Source of the DNA: Flavitalea sp966112615
GTDB lineage: Bacteria; Bacteroidota; Bacteroidia; Chitinophagales; Chitinophagaceae
NCBI GenBank assembly: GCA_966112615.1
Contig: CBHWDO010000005.1
Location: 186,001-250,000 of the forward strand
DNA length: 64,000 nucleotides
Reading direction: 5' to 3'
Part shown: positions 8,159 to 17,133 of the stretch, piece by piece
Layout: each line of letters starts with the position of its first letter
Position numbering within the stretch: the first letter of the stretch is position 1
Notes under the pieces: generated by a model
Seen by the model: only the letters and a program-made list of their open reading frames with translations
Database searches by the model: none
What the model was told of the DNA's origin: nothing
Made by a program: the position numbers and the translations under genes

Positions 8159-8182
8159 AAAAGGGGCCGCAACCGCAGCCCC
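8157..8182 (-). terminator. Terminator of the fasciclin gene
   Basis: On the minus strand GGGGCTGC, loop GGTT and GCGGCCCC form an 8-bp stem with one G-U pair, followed by six T. It is 8 bases past the fasciclin stop. No T-run exists on the plus side. Confidence 0.8.
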
Positions 8183-8190
8183 TCCGGAGA

Positions 8191-8751
8191 CTAGCCCCTG
8201 GGTAACACCACATGATCTACAACATGGATCACACCGTTGCTCTGGTAAACATCAGCGATAGTCACTTTCGACATACCGCCTTTTTCGTCTGTCAGAACAA
8301 GGTCTTTCCCTTTCATCATTGCGGTTAATTTTCCACCTGCAACAGTGGTCAATTCTGCTTTGCCATTTCCTTCTTTAATAAGCCTGGCAATTGATTTGGA
8401 ATCAAGTCTTCCGGGAACTACATGATAGGTAAGCACAGTAGTAAGTGTTCCTTTATTTTCAGGTTTCAACAGGGTTTCAACAGTTCCTGCAGGTAACATT
8501 TCGAAGGCACTGTTGGTAGGAGCAAAAACGGTGAATGGTCCGGCACTTTGAAGTGTTTCAACAAGTCCCGCTGCTTTCACAGCCGCAACCAGTGTAGTGT
8601 GGTCTTTCGAATTCACCGCATTTTCAACGATGTTTTTGGATGGATACATGGGAGCACCACCCACTTCAACTGTTTTTTCTTTCTGACCAAAACTTTCATT
8701 TACTGAAAAGGTGGCTGCAAACACAAATGCAGCAATGATGAGCTTTTTCAT
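8191..8751 (-). CDS. Secreted fasciclin-domain protein
   Basis: 186 residues with an N-terminal signal peptide (KKLIIAAFVFAATFSVNESFG) and a single fasciclin (FAS1) domain from about 38 to the end. Conserved FAS1 segments are present: the first motif FTVFAPTNSAFEMLP, then LTYHVVPGRLDSK, and the end VIHVVDHVVLPRG. FAS1 proteins are adhesion-like surface or periplasmic proteins; the specific ligand is unknown. It is a monocistronic minus gene between convergent LutA-like and divergent EVE genes, with its own terminator. Confidence 0.92.
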   Translation of the reverse strand: MKKLIIAAFVFAATFSVNESFGQKEKTVEVGGAPMYPSKNIVENAVNSKDHTTLVAAVKAAGLVETLQSAGPFTVFAPTNSAFEMLPAGTVETLLKPENKGTLTTVLTYHVVPGRLDSKSIARLIKEGNGKAELTTVAGGKLTAMMKGKDLVLTDEKGGMSKVTIADVYQSNGVIHVVDHVVLPRG

Positions 8752-8821
8752 AACGTTTAAAATTTTTATGGTATCACCCTTTTGGGCGTAATCGGGAAAA
8801 CCTACGGATGCTATAGTTTGT

Positions 8822-8829
8822 TAGATTTG
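8822..8829 (+). promoter_or_regulatory. -7 element TAGATTTG for the EVE gene
   Basis: An exact TAnnTTTG match 19 bases before the ATG at 8849, predicting a very short leader. No -33 TTG is found at 17-23 bases upstream. Confidence 0.5.
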
Positions 8830-8848
8830 CACACTTAATAATTTTTCA

Positions 8849-9259
8849 ATGGCTTATTGGCTCATTAAATCCGAACCGTTTAAGTTTTCGTGGGATCAGT
8901 TTGTAAAAGACAAACAAACTTTCTGGGATGGTGTAAGAAATTATGCTGCACGCAATAATCTGCGCAGTATGAAGAAAGGTGATCTTTGTTTATGGTACCA
9001 CAGTAATGAAGGACTTGAGATCGTTGGAATTGCTAAAGTGGTTAAAGAGGCATACCAGGATTCTACAACCGATGATCCTAACTGGGTGATGGTTGATGTC
9101 AAGCCGCATAAAAAATTAAAGAACCCGGTTTCTCTTAAGACCATTAAAGATGATCCGAGGCTGGAAAATATGGCACTTGTACGGCTAGGCAGACTATCAG
9201 TTCAACCAGTAACGGATGAAGAGTTCGATATCATCATGGAATTGGCAGGGGAGAAGTGA
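8849..9259 (+). CDS. EVE domain protein
   Basis: A 136-residue protein beginning AYWLIKSEPFKFSWDQF and containing FWDGVRNYAARNNLRSMKKG and KGDLCLWYHSN, the signature of the EVE (PUA-like) fold of the thymocyte nuclear protein 1 group. These proteins bind modified bases in DNA or RNA, and some act in defence or translation control; no nuclease or helicase partner is fused or adjacent here. It is preceded by a short-leader promoter and ends convergently against the sirtuin gene with no gap. Confidence 0.92.
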   Translation: MAYWLIKSEPFKFSWDQFVKDKQTFWDGVRNYAARNNLRSMKKGDLCLWYHSNEGLEIVGIAKVVKEAYQDSTTDDPNWVMVDVKPHKKLKNPVSLKTIKDDPRLENMALVRLGRLSVQPVTDEEFDIIMELAGEK

Positions 9260-9952
9260 TCAATTGATTCCTAGTGCCTTTTTAAGTTCCTGAACTCCTT
9301 CAACCGCAGACATTTCAATCTTCTGAAGATTATTCAATACTGAAGTTGAAGGAATTTTTTTATCAATTATAAACTTGGGTATCGGCCATGGAGCATAATC
9401 AACCAGTCCGGCTGCCGGGTAAACTGCAAGAGAAGTTCCAATCACCACAAAAATGTCAGCATGCCGAACAAGTTTTGCTGCTTCCATGATCATAGGAACA
9501 GGTTCTTCGAACCAAACAATATGTGGTCTTAACTGAGCCCCATCATCTGCAAGATCACCGATATTAATATCTTCCCTGATAGGATAAATCAGTTGCTCAT
9601 CAAATTCACTCCGCATTTTAAGGATCTCTCCATGAAGATGTAGTACGTTGGTGGAGCCCCCGCGCTCATGAAGGTCATCAATATTTTGGGTGATGATCTG
9701 AACATCAAAATACTCTTCAAGTTCTGCTAAACCTATGTGAGCACCATTCGGTTTTGCTTCCATCACATTCCTTCGCCGCATGTTATAAAATTCAAGCACC
9801 AATGCAGGATCTCTTCTCCACGCGCCGGGAGTAGCCACTTCATTAAGGTCATATCCTTCCCATAATCCATCAGCATCACGAAACGTTTTCAATCCGCTTT
9901 CCGCACTAATCCCTGCACCGGTCAGCACTACCAGTTTTTTCTTCTCCATCAC
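9260..9952 (-). CDS. cobB: Sir2-family NAD-dependent deacylase lacking zinc cysteines
   Basis: A 230-residue sirtuin that uses NAD+ to remove acyl groups from lysine. Visible are the GAGISAESGLKTFRDADGLW NAD-binding start, TQNIDDLHERGGS (near 98), and the catalytic LHLHGE His. VIGTSLAVYPAAGL forms the second NAD region. The segment between HGE and PHIVWFEEPVP, where most sirtuins have two CxxC zinc pairs, contains no cysteine, so this belongs to a zinc-less bacterial class. Its ATG overlaps the saccharopine dehydrogenase stop by 4 bases (ATGA), implying translational coupling. Confidence 0.92.
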   Translation of the reverse strand: MMEKKKLVVLTGAGISAESGLKTFRDADGLWEGYDLNEVATPGAWRRDPALVLEFYNMRRRNVMEAKPNGAHIGLAELEEYFDVQIITQNIDDLHERGGSTNVLHLHGEILKMRSEFDEQLIYPIREDINIGDLADDGAQLRPHIVWFEEPVPMIMEAAKLVRHADIFVVIGTSLAVYPAAGLVDYAPWPIPKFIIDKKIPSTSVLNNLQKIEMSAVEGVQELKKALGIN

Positions 9953-11463
9953 CTGATCAATGTATCGTTTTCATGAAATATGATATTGAAATTCTTTAAC
10001 TCTTCCAGTAAAGGAATATAGATTTCAGATATGATTGGAATATGAAGTCCCGTAATATTCAGTTTTCCATCCAATATCATACTGGCTGCAATACCCAGAG
10101 GAAGTCCTACAGTTTTAGCCATGGCAGTACGAACATCATCATCACCCACTACGATCAGGGAAGATTCAAGTCTGTGCTTGAGTTCGCCCTTTTCATATTC
10201 AAGTTCATGGATCATCACTACCATATCCGTATCACCAGGCTGAAGCGTCAATTTCTTTTCCAGAATAAACTGAAGCACTTCAGCTGCGTTACATCTTCCT
10301 TTATTGATAATGGTTTCATCATCTTCCAAACCAAGGAAGAATAATTGTTTTAAGGCAAGATTTGCTTCATGCATCCTGCTGGCTACAGTCACAGCAGCTT
10401 CCTGCTTGATCGAATCCAGGTTATATTGTTTCAGTTTCCCTTTATGATCAACCAGTAAAAGATCGTCGAGCGATTCCACAACTTCTTTCCCCGCTTCCAT
10501 TTCCGCATCCTGTAATTCAGAAACTTTATCCAGCAATTCTTTTGTTTCTTCAAATCTTGAAGTAATGGTTTCTTTTATCCAGTCGCTGAAGTTATTAGCA
10601 TCAAGATGCTGTTTAAAAAATTGACGGATACTCAATCCATTTGTATCATAATATTGGGTTTCATCTGTCAGTTTCAGGTTCACCAGATTTTGCCATCCAT
10701 AAACAAATTCCGGATACCGTAATGTAGTCCTGATAAAGGTTTGAGCTTCCTGCAATTTATAGATATCAATATAGGAAATAGAATCCCTGTTTGGATACCA
10801 GCATAACGGATCAAGCGATTCAATCCTCAATGAACGGCTGGGGTCAAATAATTCGGAATAGGGAAGATGAACATGCTGACCATGGAACAAAAAATCAGCA
10901 CCAGCTTTTCCTGCCATTACTACATTTCGAGGATTCCAACTGATCTTATATCTCCAGGGATTATCATCTGATTTTGGTGCAACCAGTCCTCCACAATGTG
11001 ATCTGAAAGAAGTGATCGATCCGCCTTCATTTTTTATCCTCGTGATCATTTCCATGGCACTCATATGGTCGATTCCAGGATCTAGTCCCATTTCACAAAG
11101 GAATATCAAACCTTTCTCTTTAATCTCCTGTTCCATCGCACGCATATCGGCATCCAGGTAGGAGGCAGTTAACAGGTTTTTGCCCAAGCTTAGACAATCT
11201 TTAGCAACCAATTTATGAAGAAAAGGAGGCAGGAGAGAAATTACTATATCTGCACTGGAAATAAGCGCTGAACGTTCTTCATCGTTGGTAACATCCATTC
11301 CAACCGCATACGATTTTGAAGAAGTTTTAAGCTTGGAGTGAATTAGAGAAATGTCATTATCCACTACAGTTAATTTCCAGGGATTGATAAGAACCTGGGC
11401 AGTAAGGTAATCGATCAAATAAGTAGCTGATTTACCAGCACCAAAAAGCAGGATGTGTTTCAT
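9949..11463 (-). CDS. Saccharopine dehydrogenase family protein
   Basis: 504 residues with an N-terminal Rossmann motif HILLFGAGKSATYLIDYL and the family core LLTASYLDADMRAM, LGLDPGIDH-like MGLDPGIDHMSAM and SHCGGLVAPKSDDNPWRYK. It corresponds to the saccharopine reductase part of eukaryotic LKR/SDH, acting in lysine catabolism or synthesis; related bacterial enzymes may use other amino-acid adducts, so the substrate is not proven. The lysine-ketoglutarate reductase partner is not in the window. It is the first gene of an operon with the sirtuin, overlapping by 4 bases. Confidence 0.88.
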   Translation of the reverse strand: MKHILLFGAGKSATYLIDYLTAQVLINPWKLTVVDNDISLIHSKLKTSSKSYAVGMDVTNDEERSALISSADIVISLLPPFLHKLVAKDCLSLGKNLLTASYLDADMRAMEQEIKEKGLIFLCEMGLDPGIDHMSAMEMITRIKNEGGSITSFRSHCGGLVAPKSDDNPWRYKISWNPRNVVMAGKAGADFLFHGQHVHLPYSELFDPSRSLRIESLDPLCWYPNRDSISYIDIYKLQEAQTFIRTTLRYPEFVYGWQNLVNLKLTDETQYYDTNGLSIRQFFKQHLDANNFSDWIKETITSRFEETKELLDKVSELQDAEMEAGKEVVESLDDLLLVDHKGKLKQYNLDSIKQEAAVTVASRMHEANLALKQLFFLGLEDDETIINKGRCNAAEVLQFILEKKLTLQPGDTDMVVMIHELEYEKGELKHRLESSLIVVGDDDVRTAMAKTVGLPLGIAASMILDGKLNITGLHIPIISEIYIPLLEELKNFNIIFHENDTLIR

Positions 11464-11502
11464 TGAACCAAAGTAAGACAGATGTAGAACATCGCCAAGG
11501 TG

Positions 11503-11520
11503 AAAAAACGGTAAAGCCGT
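11503..11520 (-). terminator. Weak terminator after the GYF_2 gene
   Basis: On the minus strand ACGG-CTTTA-CCGT is followed by six T, 18 bases past the stop at 11538. The stem is only 4-5 bp, so it may be leaky into the saccharopine dehydrogenase gene. Confidence 0.4.
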
Positions 11521-11537
11521 GGTGTTTTTCTTAAAAT

Positions 11538-12803
11538 TTATGGTGTTTTTCCCCTGCCTTCATCGTTGGTAGCTACAGAATCAGCCTGTTCAACAGATTC
11601 GATCTTACATCTTACACTGACTCCGCGTGCAGACCTGGGAACATCTTTTGTTAATTGAGCACCGGCTTCAACTTTATTAAATGTAAGTTCCTGGGTTTTG
11701 ACCACTTTATTTTCTTTGCTTAGATATTCTACCAGTACCTGGATCTTATTCATTGGTCTGTCAGAATTGTTAGCAAGCGTTACCTGTAAATTGGAAATAC
11801 CACCAAGGAATCCAACTTTAAAATCTTCATTGGTAATGACTTTGATCTGGTCAGAAACATTTCTTTTTCTAGCGGTTCTTACCGGTTGAGAATTTTCCGT
11901 GATCAGCTTAGGCTCTTCCATAACCGGTTCAGATTTTGGCGAAACCAAAGAATCTTTTTTTACAGCGATGGCTTTTTGAACCGGCTTTTGTTTTTGAGCA
12001 ACAGAATTTTCTATCGGTTTCTGCTCATAATTCAAAGGTGTAAAACCAAGTGTATCAATAGTATTTGATTCCTGTTGGATCACGGGTACAACAGCATTGT
12101 GAATAGGAGTGGTATTGACCTGCTGTCCCTGTTGCATGTTCAAAACAATTTCATTAAGCCTGCTTAATTGCTTATGTTGTTGTTGATAATTTATAAACAG
12201 GAAGGTGCTGATAAGGGCAAATAAGACCAATGCAGCAGACATCCAATGCACTGGCCTTATCCCTTTTTCTTTTGTCTTAACTGAGCTGGTTGGTTTTTCA
12301 TAACTCTGGTGAGTAAGTACTTTTTGAGGTTGAGGTTGGGGTAATTGGTAAGATTCTTCTACTGAAAGATCCTGTGCTTTAGGTTGATAGGTAGCGTGCT
12401 GAATATTTTCGGCGCGGCTGTCATCAAAGTTTTTTTCTTTTGGAATAACATTATCGCGTGGATTAACCCTTGTTGCCGGACTTTTATGTTTTTTAGGAAT
12501 AGAAACGAATATGTGCCCGGAATTGGTTTTGGTGGCTCGTTCTTCTGTGGGCTCTTCGTTGGCCGCCTTTGAATTCCGCAGAGGTTCCGGATATTGTTCT
12601 TTTTTATAAAACCTATCGTAGGGCTGCTCTTCAACAGGAGGTGCAAAGGATTTTAGCGCATTTATCTCACCTGGGTAGCGCCAGGCCGCACTACGTCCTT
12701 CTTCCCATATCAGGTCATAAGCTTTCAACCCCATTTTTTCCAGTTCCGCAGCACTGTAGGGCCCTGTTTGTTTGTTATCGCGGAGCAACAGAAACTTATC
12801 CAT
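11538..12803 (-). CDS. GYF_2 domain membrane protein
   Basis: I use ATG 12803 (MDKFLLLRDNKQTGPYSAAE); the frame also opens at a GTG two codons upstream. Residues 1-50 match GYF_2: KFLLLRDNKQTGPYSAAELE, then LIWEEGRSAAWRYPGEI. A long polar, proline- and glutamine-rich linker follows, then one membrane helix near 188-206 (WMSAALVLFALISTFLFI), a short coiled-coil-like stretch and a linker. The C-terminal domain near 330-410 (KVGFLGGISNLQVTLANNSD) looks like an immunoglobulin-like beta fold. Function unknown; GYF_2 is thought to be a protein-interaction module. The gene has a good promoter 154 bases upstream and a repeat-filled leader. Confidence 0.75.
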   Translation of the reverse strand: MDKFLLLRDNKQTGPYSAAELEKMGLKAYDLIWEEGRSAAWRYPGEINALKSFAPPVEEQPYDRFYKKEQYPEPLRNSKAANEEPTEERATKTNSGHIFVSIPKKHKSPATRVNPRDNVIPKEKNFDDSRAENIQHATYQPKAQDLSVEESYQLPQPQPQKVLTHQSYEKPTSSVKTKEKGIRPVHWMSAALVLFALISTFLFINYQQQHKQLSRLNEIVLNMQQGQQVNTTPIHNAVVPVIQQESNTIDTLGFTPLNYEQKPIENSVAQKQKPVQKAIAVKKDSLVSPKSEPVMEEPKLITENSQPVRTARKRNVSDQIKVITNEDFKVGFLGGISNLQVTLANNSDRPMNKIQVLVEYLSKENKVVKTQELTFNKVEAGAQLTKDVPRSARGVSVRCKIESVEQADSVATNDEGRGKTP

Positions 12804-12847
12804 ACACACAATTGATTTTGTGGATAAAAAAGGCGTGCCATAGGATA

Positions 12848-12886
12848 GGAATTGGAAATCGGAAATCGGGAATCGGGAATCGGAAA
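12848..12886. repeat. 7-base tandem repeat (GGAAATC/GGGAATC)
   Basis: Units read GGAAATC, GGAAATC, GGGAATC, GGGAATC, flanked by the partial units GGAATT and GGAAAG. It lies in the predicted transcribed leader of the GYF_2 gene, about 50 bases before the start codon. Confidence 0.8.
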
Positions 12887-12912
12887 GAACAGCACAGGAT
12901 GTTAACCTTCAG

Positions 12913-12955
12913 GTCTCCATGTCTCCATGTCTTCATGTCTTCATGTCTTCATGTC
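12913..12955. repeat. 8-base tandem repeat (GTCTCCAT/GTCTTCAT), five units
   Basis: Two GTCTCCAT units are followed by three GTCTTCAT units and a partial GTC. The array abuts the -7 element of the minus-strand promoter, so transcription would start inside it and copy-number changes would alter the 5' end of the mRNA. Confidence 0.85.
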
Positions 12956-12956
12956 C

Positions 12957-12986
12957 CAAACGTAAATTACCCCATACCAGTACAAA
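12957..12986 (-). promoter_or_regulatory. Promoter of the GYF_2 gene (TTTG-N18-TACGTTTG)
   Basis: On the minus strand the -33 TTTG (12983-12986) and -7 TACGTTTG (12957-12964) are 18 bases apart, a full match to the Bacteroidota consensus. The predicted start near 12950 leaves a leader of about 147 bases that holds both repeat arrays. Confidence 0.7.
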
Positions 12987-13038
12987 TAAAAGGTTAAAAA
13001 CCGGTGGAAAAATACTCATACTTAAAGCCCTGATATCA

Positions 13039-13068
13039 TTGCTATAACCTCTAAAAATCATAGATTTG
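13039..13068 (+). promoter_or_regulatory. gyrA promoter (TTG-N19-TAGATTTG)
   Basis: TTG at 13039-13041 and TAGATTTG at 13061-13068 are separated by 19 bases, the expected Bacteroidota spacing. The predicted start near 13075 leaves about 58 bases of leader before the ATG at 13133. Confidence 0.75.
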
Positions 13069-13132
13069 CCAGCCTTTCTAAACATCATTTTCCCGGTTCT
13101 TTCCGGATAAAAAAGTAAAGAGGATATACTGC

Positions 13133-15769
13133 ATGGAAGAGAAAGACCTCACACCAGGTGAAACAAACGACTTTAACAGGGTTGTCCCTGTAAATATCGA
13201 GGAACAGATGAAAACGGCTTATATCGACTATTCAATGTCGGTAATCGTTGGCCGTGCACTTCCCGATGTAAGGGATGGATTAAAGCCGGTTCACAGGAGG
13301 ATTTTGTATGCCATGAATGAACTTGGCATCAACTACAATAAGCCTTATAAGAAATCAGCCCGTATCGTCGGGGAAGTTTTGGGTAAATATCACCCTCATG
13401 GCGACAGTTCCGTATACGATGCAATGGTTCGTATGGCACAGGAGTGGAGTATGAGGTATACGATTGTCGATGGACAGGGTAACTACGGAAGCCAGGATGG
13501 TGACGGCCCTGCGGCGATGCGTTATACCGAAGCAAGGCTTCAGCGTATGGGTGAATTCATGCTCAGCGATATTGAAAAAGAAACCATCGATTTTCAACTG
13601 AACTTCGATGATTCACTCGAAGAGCCAACTGTATTACCTACACGGATTCCAAACCTTCTGGTAAACGGATCAAGTGGTATCGCAGTAGGTATGGCCACCA
13701 ATATAATGCCTCATAACCTGAGTGAAGTTATTGATGGATGTATTGCTTATATCGATAACCGTGATATCACTATCGACGAATTGATGCAGCATGTAAAAGC
13801 TCCTGACTTCCCTACAGGTGGTATCATCCATGGTATGAGCGGGGTTAAAGCTGCCATGCATTTTGGTCGCGGAAGGGTTGTGCTCCGTGGTAAACTTCAT
13901 GTTGATACCAAGGCTAGTGGTCGTGAACAGATCATCATTACCGAAGTTCCTTACCAGGTTAACCGGGATGCTCTTTGTGACCGTGTTGGTCAATTGGTGA
14001 ACAGTAAAGTGCTCGAGGGGATTTCTCACATCAACAACGAGTCAAACAATAAAGAAGGTACGCGTATCGTGATCGACCTTAAGCGTGATGCTAACGCGAA
14101 GGTGGTGATGAATATGCTGTATAAGTATACAGAACTTCAGACATCCTACGGGATCAACAATGTTGCGATCGTGAAAGGTCGTCCGAAGATCCTTAACCTT
14201 AAAGATCTTATTCATGAGTTCATCGATTTCCGTCACGAAGTGGTGGTAAGAAGAGCTCAATATGAATTGAGAGAAGCACAGAAAAAAGCGCATATCCTTC
14301 GTGGTTACCTGATTGCACTTGATCATCTCGATGAAGTAATTGCACTGATCCGTTCATCTGCTACTCCTGACATAGCAAAAGAAGCTCTTGTCAATGCCGG
14401 ATGGGGACTTGATGAGATCCAGGCGAAAGCTATACTGGAACTGCGTTTGCAGCGTCTGACAGGAATGGAACGCGACAAGATCAAGGCTGAATTTGATGAG
14501 TTGATGAAAGTGATCGCGCACCTGGAAGAATTACTCGGTAATGAAGGAATGAGGTATGACCTGATCAAAACTGAACTTGCTGAAGTAAAAGAAAAGTTTG
14601 GTGATGCGCGTAAGACAGAGATCTCTTATGCAGATGATGAAATGAACATCAAGGATCTGATCAAGGAAGAAGATGTGGTGATTACTATATCTCATCTTGG
14701 TTATATCAAAAGAACTTCTGCTACGGAATTCCGTGCACAAAAAAGAGGTGGAAGAGGAGCTTCTGCCAGTAAAACAAGGGAAGAAGATTTCATCGAACAT
14801 TTGTTTGTGGCTTCAACCCACCACACAATGTTATTCTTTACAGAGAAAGGACGTTGTTACTGGTTGAATATCTATGAGATTCCTGAAGGAGAAAAAACCG
14901 GTAAAGGAAGAGCGATTCAGAATATGATCCAGATCCCGCCGGATGATAAAGTCCGTGCGATCATTGATATCAAGGATCTGCAGGATAAAGACTTTGTAAG
15001 CACTCACAATATTGTACTTTGTACCAAGCAGGGAATTATTAAAAAGACATCGCTGGAAGATTTCAGTCGACCAAGAGCAAATGGTGTTAATGCAATCACC
15101 ATTGTGGAAGGAGACCAACTGTTGGAAGCAAGGCTGACAGATGGAAACTCTGAGATCATGATGGCTGTGAAAAGCGGTAGGGCTATTCGTTTCCCGGAAG
15201 AAAAAGTAAGGGCAACCGGAAGAGGAGCAATTGGAGTTACCGGTATTGAAGTTGATGACACCAACGATGAAGTGATTGGCATGATATGTGTTGGAAAGGA
15301 CGACCTTACCAAAACAGTGCTGGTTGTCAGCGAGAAAGGCTTTGGAAAAAGAACCGAGATCGAAGAATATCGAATTACCAACAGGGGTGGAAAGGGTGTA
15401 AAAACAATTTCTGTAACCGAAAAAACCGGTTCACTCGTAGGTATATTAGATGTAACTCCGAAGGAAGATCTTATGATCACCTGTAAAAGTGGTGTAACGA
15501 TCAGGCTCCCGGTAAGCACAGTAAGTTCACAGGGAAGAGCAACCCAGGGAGTTAAATTGATCAGCCTTACCAATGGAGATGAGATCGCGGCAATAACTAA
15601 GCTTGATATCCAGGAGGATGAGACTGAATTACCAATTCCGGGATCACCTGAAGACACGCTGACGCAAACATTAAATGACCATACACAGGCAACCGCAGCA
15701 CCTGGGGAAGCATCTGAAGAACCGGGTAATGAAGAAGCCAACGGAACCAATGAAGAACCAGCGGTTTAA
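13133..15769 (+). CDS. gyrA: DNA gyrase subunit A
   Basis: The breakage-reunion subunit that with GyrB introduces negative supercoils. The 878-residue protein has the catalytic tyrosine in AAMRYTEARL (Y131) and the quinolone region HGDSSVYDAMVRMAQ, with Ser and Asp (S92, D96) at the positions equivalent to E. coli S83 and D87, so it looks wild type for quinolone sensitivity. The GyrA box QKRGGRG near 535 separates it from topoisomerase IV ParC. The C-terminal beta-pinwheel region is followed by an acidic low-complexity tail of about 45 residues (from about DETELPIPGS). A strong promoter lies upstream; the TPR gene follows 29 bases after the stop. Confidence 0.97.
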   Translation: MEEKDLTPGETNDFNRVVPVNIEEQMKTAYIDYSMSVIVGRALPDVRDGLKPVHRRILYAMNELGINYNKPYKKSARIVGEVLGKYHPHGDSSVYDAMVRMAQEWSMRYTIVDGQGNYGSQDGDGPAAMRYTEARLQRMGEFMLSDIEKETIDFQLNFDDSLEEPTVLPTRIPNLLVNGSSGIAVGMATNIMPHNLSEVIDGCIAYIDNRDITIDELMQHVKAPDFPTGGIIHGMSGVKAAMHFGRGRVVLRGKLHVDTKASGREQIIITEVPYQVNRDALCDRVGQLVNSKVLEGISHINNESNNKEGTRIVIDLKRDANAKVVMNMLYKYTELQTSYGINNVAIVKGRPKILNLKDLIHEFIDFRHEVVVRRAQYELREAQKKAHILRGYLIALDHLDEVIALIRSSATPDIAKEALVNAGWGLDEIQAKAILELRLQRLTGMERDKIKAEFDELMKVIAHLEELLGNEGMRYDLIKTELAEVKEKFGDARKTEISYADDEMNIKDLIKEEDVVITISHLGYIKRTSATEFRAQKRGGRGASASKTREEDFIEHLFVASTHHTMLFFTEKGRCYWLNIYEIPEGEKTGKGRAIQNMIQIPPDDKVRAIIDIKDLQDKDFVSTHNIVLCTKQGIIKKTSLEDFSRPRANGVNAITIVEGDQLLEARLTDGNSEIMMAVKSGRAIRFPEEKVRATGRGAIGVTGIEVDDTNDEVIGMICVGKDDLTKTVLVVSEKGFGKRTEIEEYRITNRGGKGVKTISVTEKTGSLVGILDVTPKEDLMITCKSGVTIRLPVSTVSSQGRATQGVKLISLTNGDEIAAITKLDIQEDETELPIPGSPEDTLTQTLNDHTQATAAPGEASEEPGNEEANGTNEEPAV

Positions 15770-15798
15770 TTTTTAATTCTAATTCAAAAAACAAACAG

Positions 15799-17100
15799 AT
15801 GAGAGCGTTACTTTTAACGGGTTTGCTGGCCATCACAGGCTTGGGAGTTTTTGCACAAAAGCTCGACAAAGCAAAGGACCTTCTCGAAAAAAAGAAGCTT
15901 CCTGAAGCAAAGACCGAGATCGACAATTTCCTTGCAATCGAAAAGAACCAGAATTCTGCTGAAGCCTGGTATACCAAAGCAAAGATCTATGCTACCATTG
16001 GTGATAATGAAGCGCTGAAATCAACTGTTCCAAATGCCAGGGAAACTGCATTTGAATCACTGAAGAAATATGCTCAGCTGGATACTACTCAAAATAAGGA
16101 TGCAGGCAAGAGATTTCTTTCATTGAATATGGACAACCGCAAACCATTGGTAGACCTTTACCAGGGTTTCTCTAAGGATGCTGCAAGCTTTTTTAATGCA
16201 GGTAATTTCAACGATGCTTTGACCAATTTCAAAAATAGCTATGGCATTTTTGAATTTATGTCGAACCAGGGTTGGACCAATAACCTGAAGCTTGATACTA
16301 CCACCGCATTATATGCTGGTATCTCTGCTGAAAAAGCAAAGCTTCCTGAAGAAGCTGCAGTATATTATGGTAAGATCGCTGAAAACAAAGCTACCGGTGA
16401 AGGCTTCGTAGAAATTTATAAGTGGCTGGCTGATCATCACTACAGGAAAAAAGATGTTGCTACTGCACAAAAATTCCTGAATCTGGGTAAGGAAGTATAT
16501 CCTCAGGATCCATTTTGGCCTGAATTCGAACTTGATATGATGCGTGAAGGAGGTGATAAAGCTAAACTCTTCGAAAAGTATGAAGAAGTGATCGCTGCTA
16601 ATCCTTCAAATAACCTGTACCATTTTAACTATGGAGTTGAATTGTACCAGGCTGGATATAATCCTGATTCAACTCAGCGTCCGGCTAATTCAAAAGAACT
16701 GATCGAGAAGTCAGTAAAACACCTTAATGAGTCTGTTAAGTTGAAAGATGATTATCCTAATGCACATTTATTATTAGGTCAGATCTATTACAATCAGGGA
16801 GTTGATATCAACAATTTCAATAAGACCATCAGGCCTAAAGGAAATGCCAAGTTGACTCCGGCAGAACTTAAAAAGAAAGAAGAATTGCGTGGTGAAATGA
16901 ACAAGAAGTATGATGAAGCGCTGGTACATTTCAATAAGGTTGATGAGATCCTTGGATCAAAAGGAAAACTCAAAGCTGAAGAGAAGAACCAGTTGAAAGA
17001 TACATATGATCTGATGATCAGCATCTACGAACAAAGACAGGACAAGGATAAGGCTGCAGCCTTTACCGACAAGTTCAATAACGTAGAGAAAAATCACTAA
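15799..17100 (+). CDS. Secreted TPR protein
   Basis: 433 residues with a signal peptide (RALLLTGLLAITGLGVFAQ, cleavage likely before the Q or K) and tetratricopeptide-like repeats throughout, for example NSAEAWYTKAKIYATIGDNE, EEAAVYYGKIAENKATGEGF and NAHLLLGQIYYNQGV. It is probably periplasmic. No enzymatic domain is visible. It follows gyrA by 29 bases with no terminator between them, so it may be read through from gyrA. A strong terminator follows at 17107-17133. Confidence 0.82.
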   Translation: MRALLLTGLLAITGLGVFAQKLDKAKDLLEKKKLPEAKTEIDNFLAIEKNQNSAEAWYTKAKIYATIGDNEALKSTVPNARETAFESLKKYAQLDTTQNKDAGKRFLSLNMDNRKPLVDLYQGFSKDAASFFNAGNFNDALTNFKNSYGIFEFMSNQGWTNNLKLDTTTALYAGISAEKAKLPEEAAVYYGKIAENKATGEGFVEIYKWLADHHYRKKDVATAQKFLNLGKEVYPQDPFWPEFELDMMREGGDKAKLFEKYEEVIAANPSNNLYHFNYGVELYQAGYNPDSTQRPANSKELIEKSVKHLNESVKLKDDYPNAHLLLGQIYYNQGVDINNFNKTIRPKGNAKLTPAELKKKEELRGEMNKKYDEALVHFNKVDEILGSKGKLKAEEKNQLKDTYDLMISIYEQRQDKDKAAAFTDKFNNVEKNH

Positions 17101-17106
17101 ATAATC

Positions 17107-17133
17107 AAGGGAGCGTAAAAAGCTCCCTTTTTT
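17107..17133 (+). terminator. Rho-independent terminator after the TPR gene
   Basis: GGGAGC (17109-17114), a 7-base loop and GCTCCC are followed by six T, ending the gyrA-TPR unit just after the stop at 17100. The 220 bases from here to the next gene hold nothing else I recognise. Confidence 0.9.

Larger units (their letters stand above)
12804..13132. other. Divergent intergenic region between the GYF_2 gene and gyrA
   Basis: This 329-base gap holds no gene that I can support. From left to right it contains the GYF_2 leader with a 7-base repeat array (12848-12886) and an 8-base repeat array (12913-12955), the minus-strand promoter (12957-12986) and the gyrA promoter (13039-13068). A 142-residue plus-strand frame crossing the region (12569-12997) is mostly antisense to GYF_2 and repeat sequence, and was rejected. 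Confidence 0.8.

Noticed and set aside
15004..15750. 248-residue minus-strand open frame within gyrA
   Set aside because: It is antisense to the GyrA C-terminal coding region, which matches a known family across its full length. The shadow product is Ser/Thr/Pro-rich without a recognisable domain.
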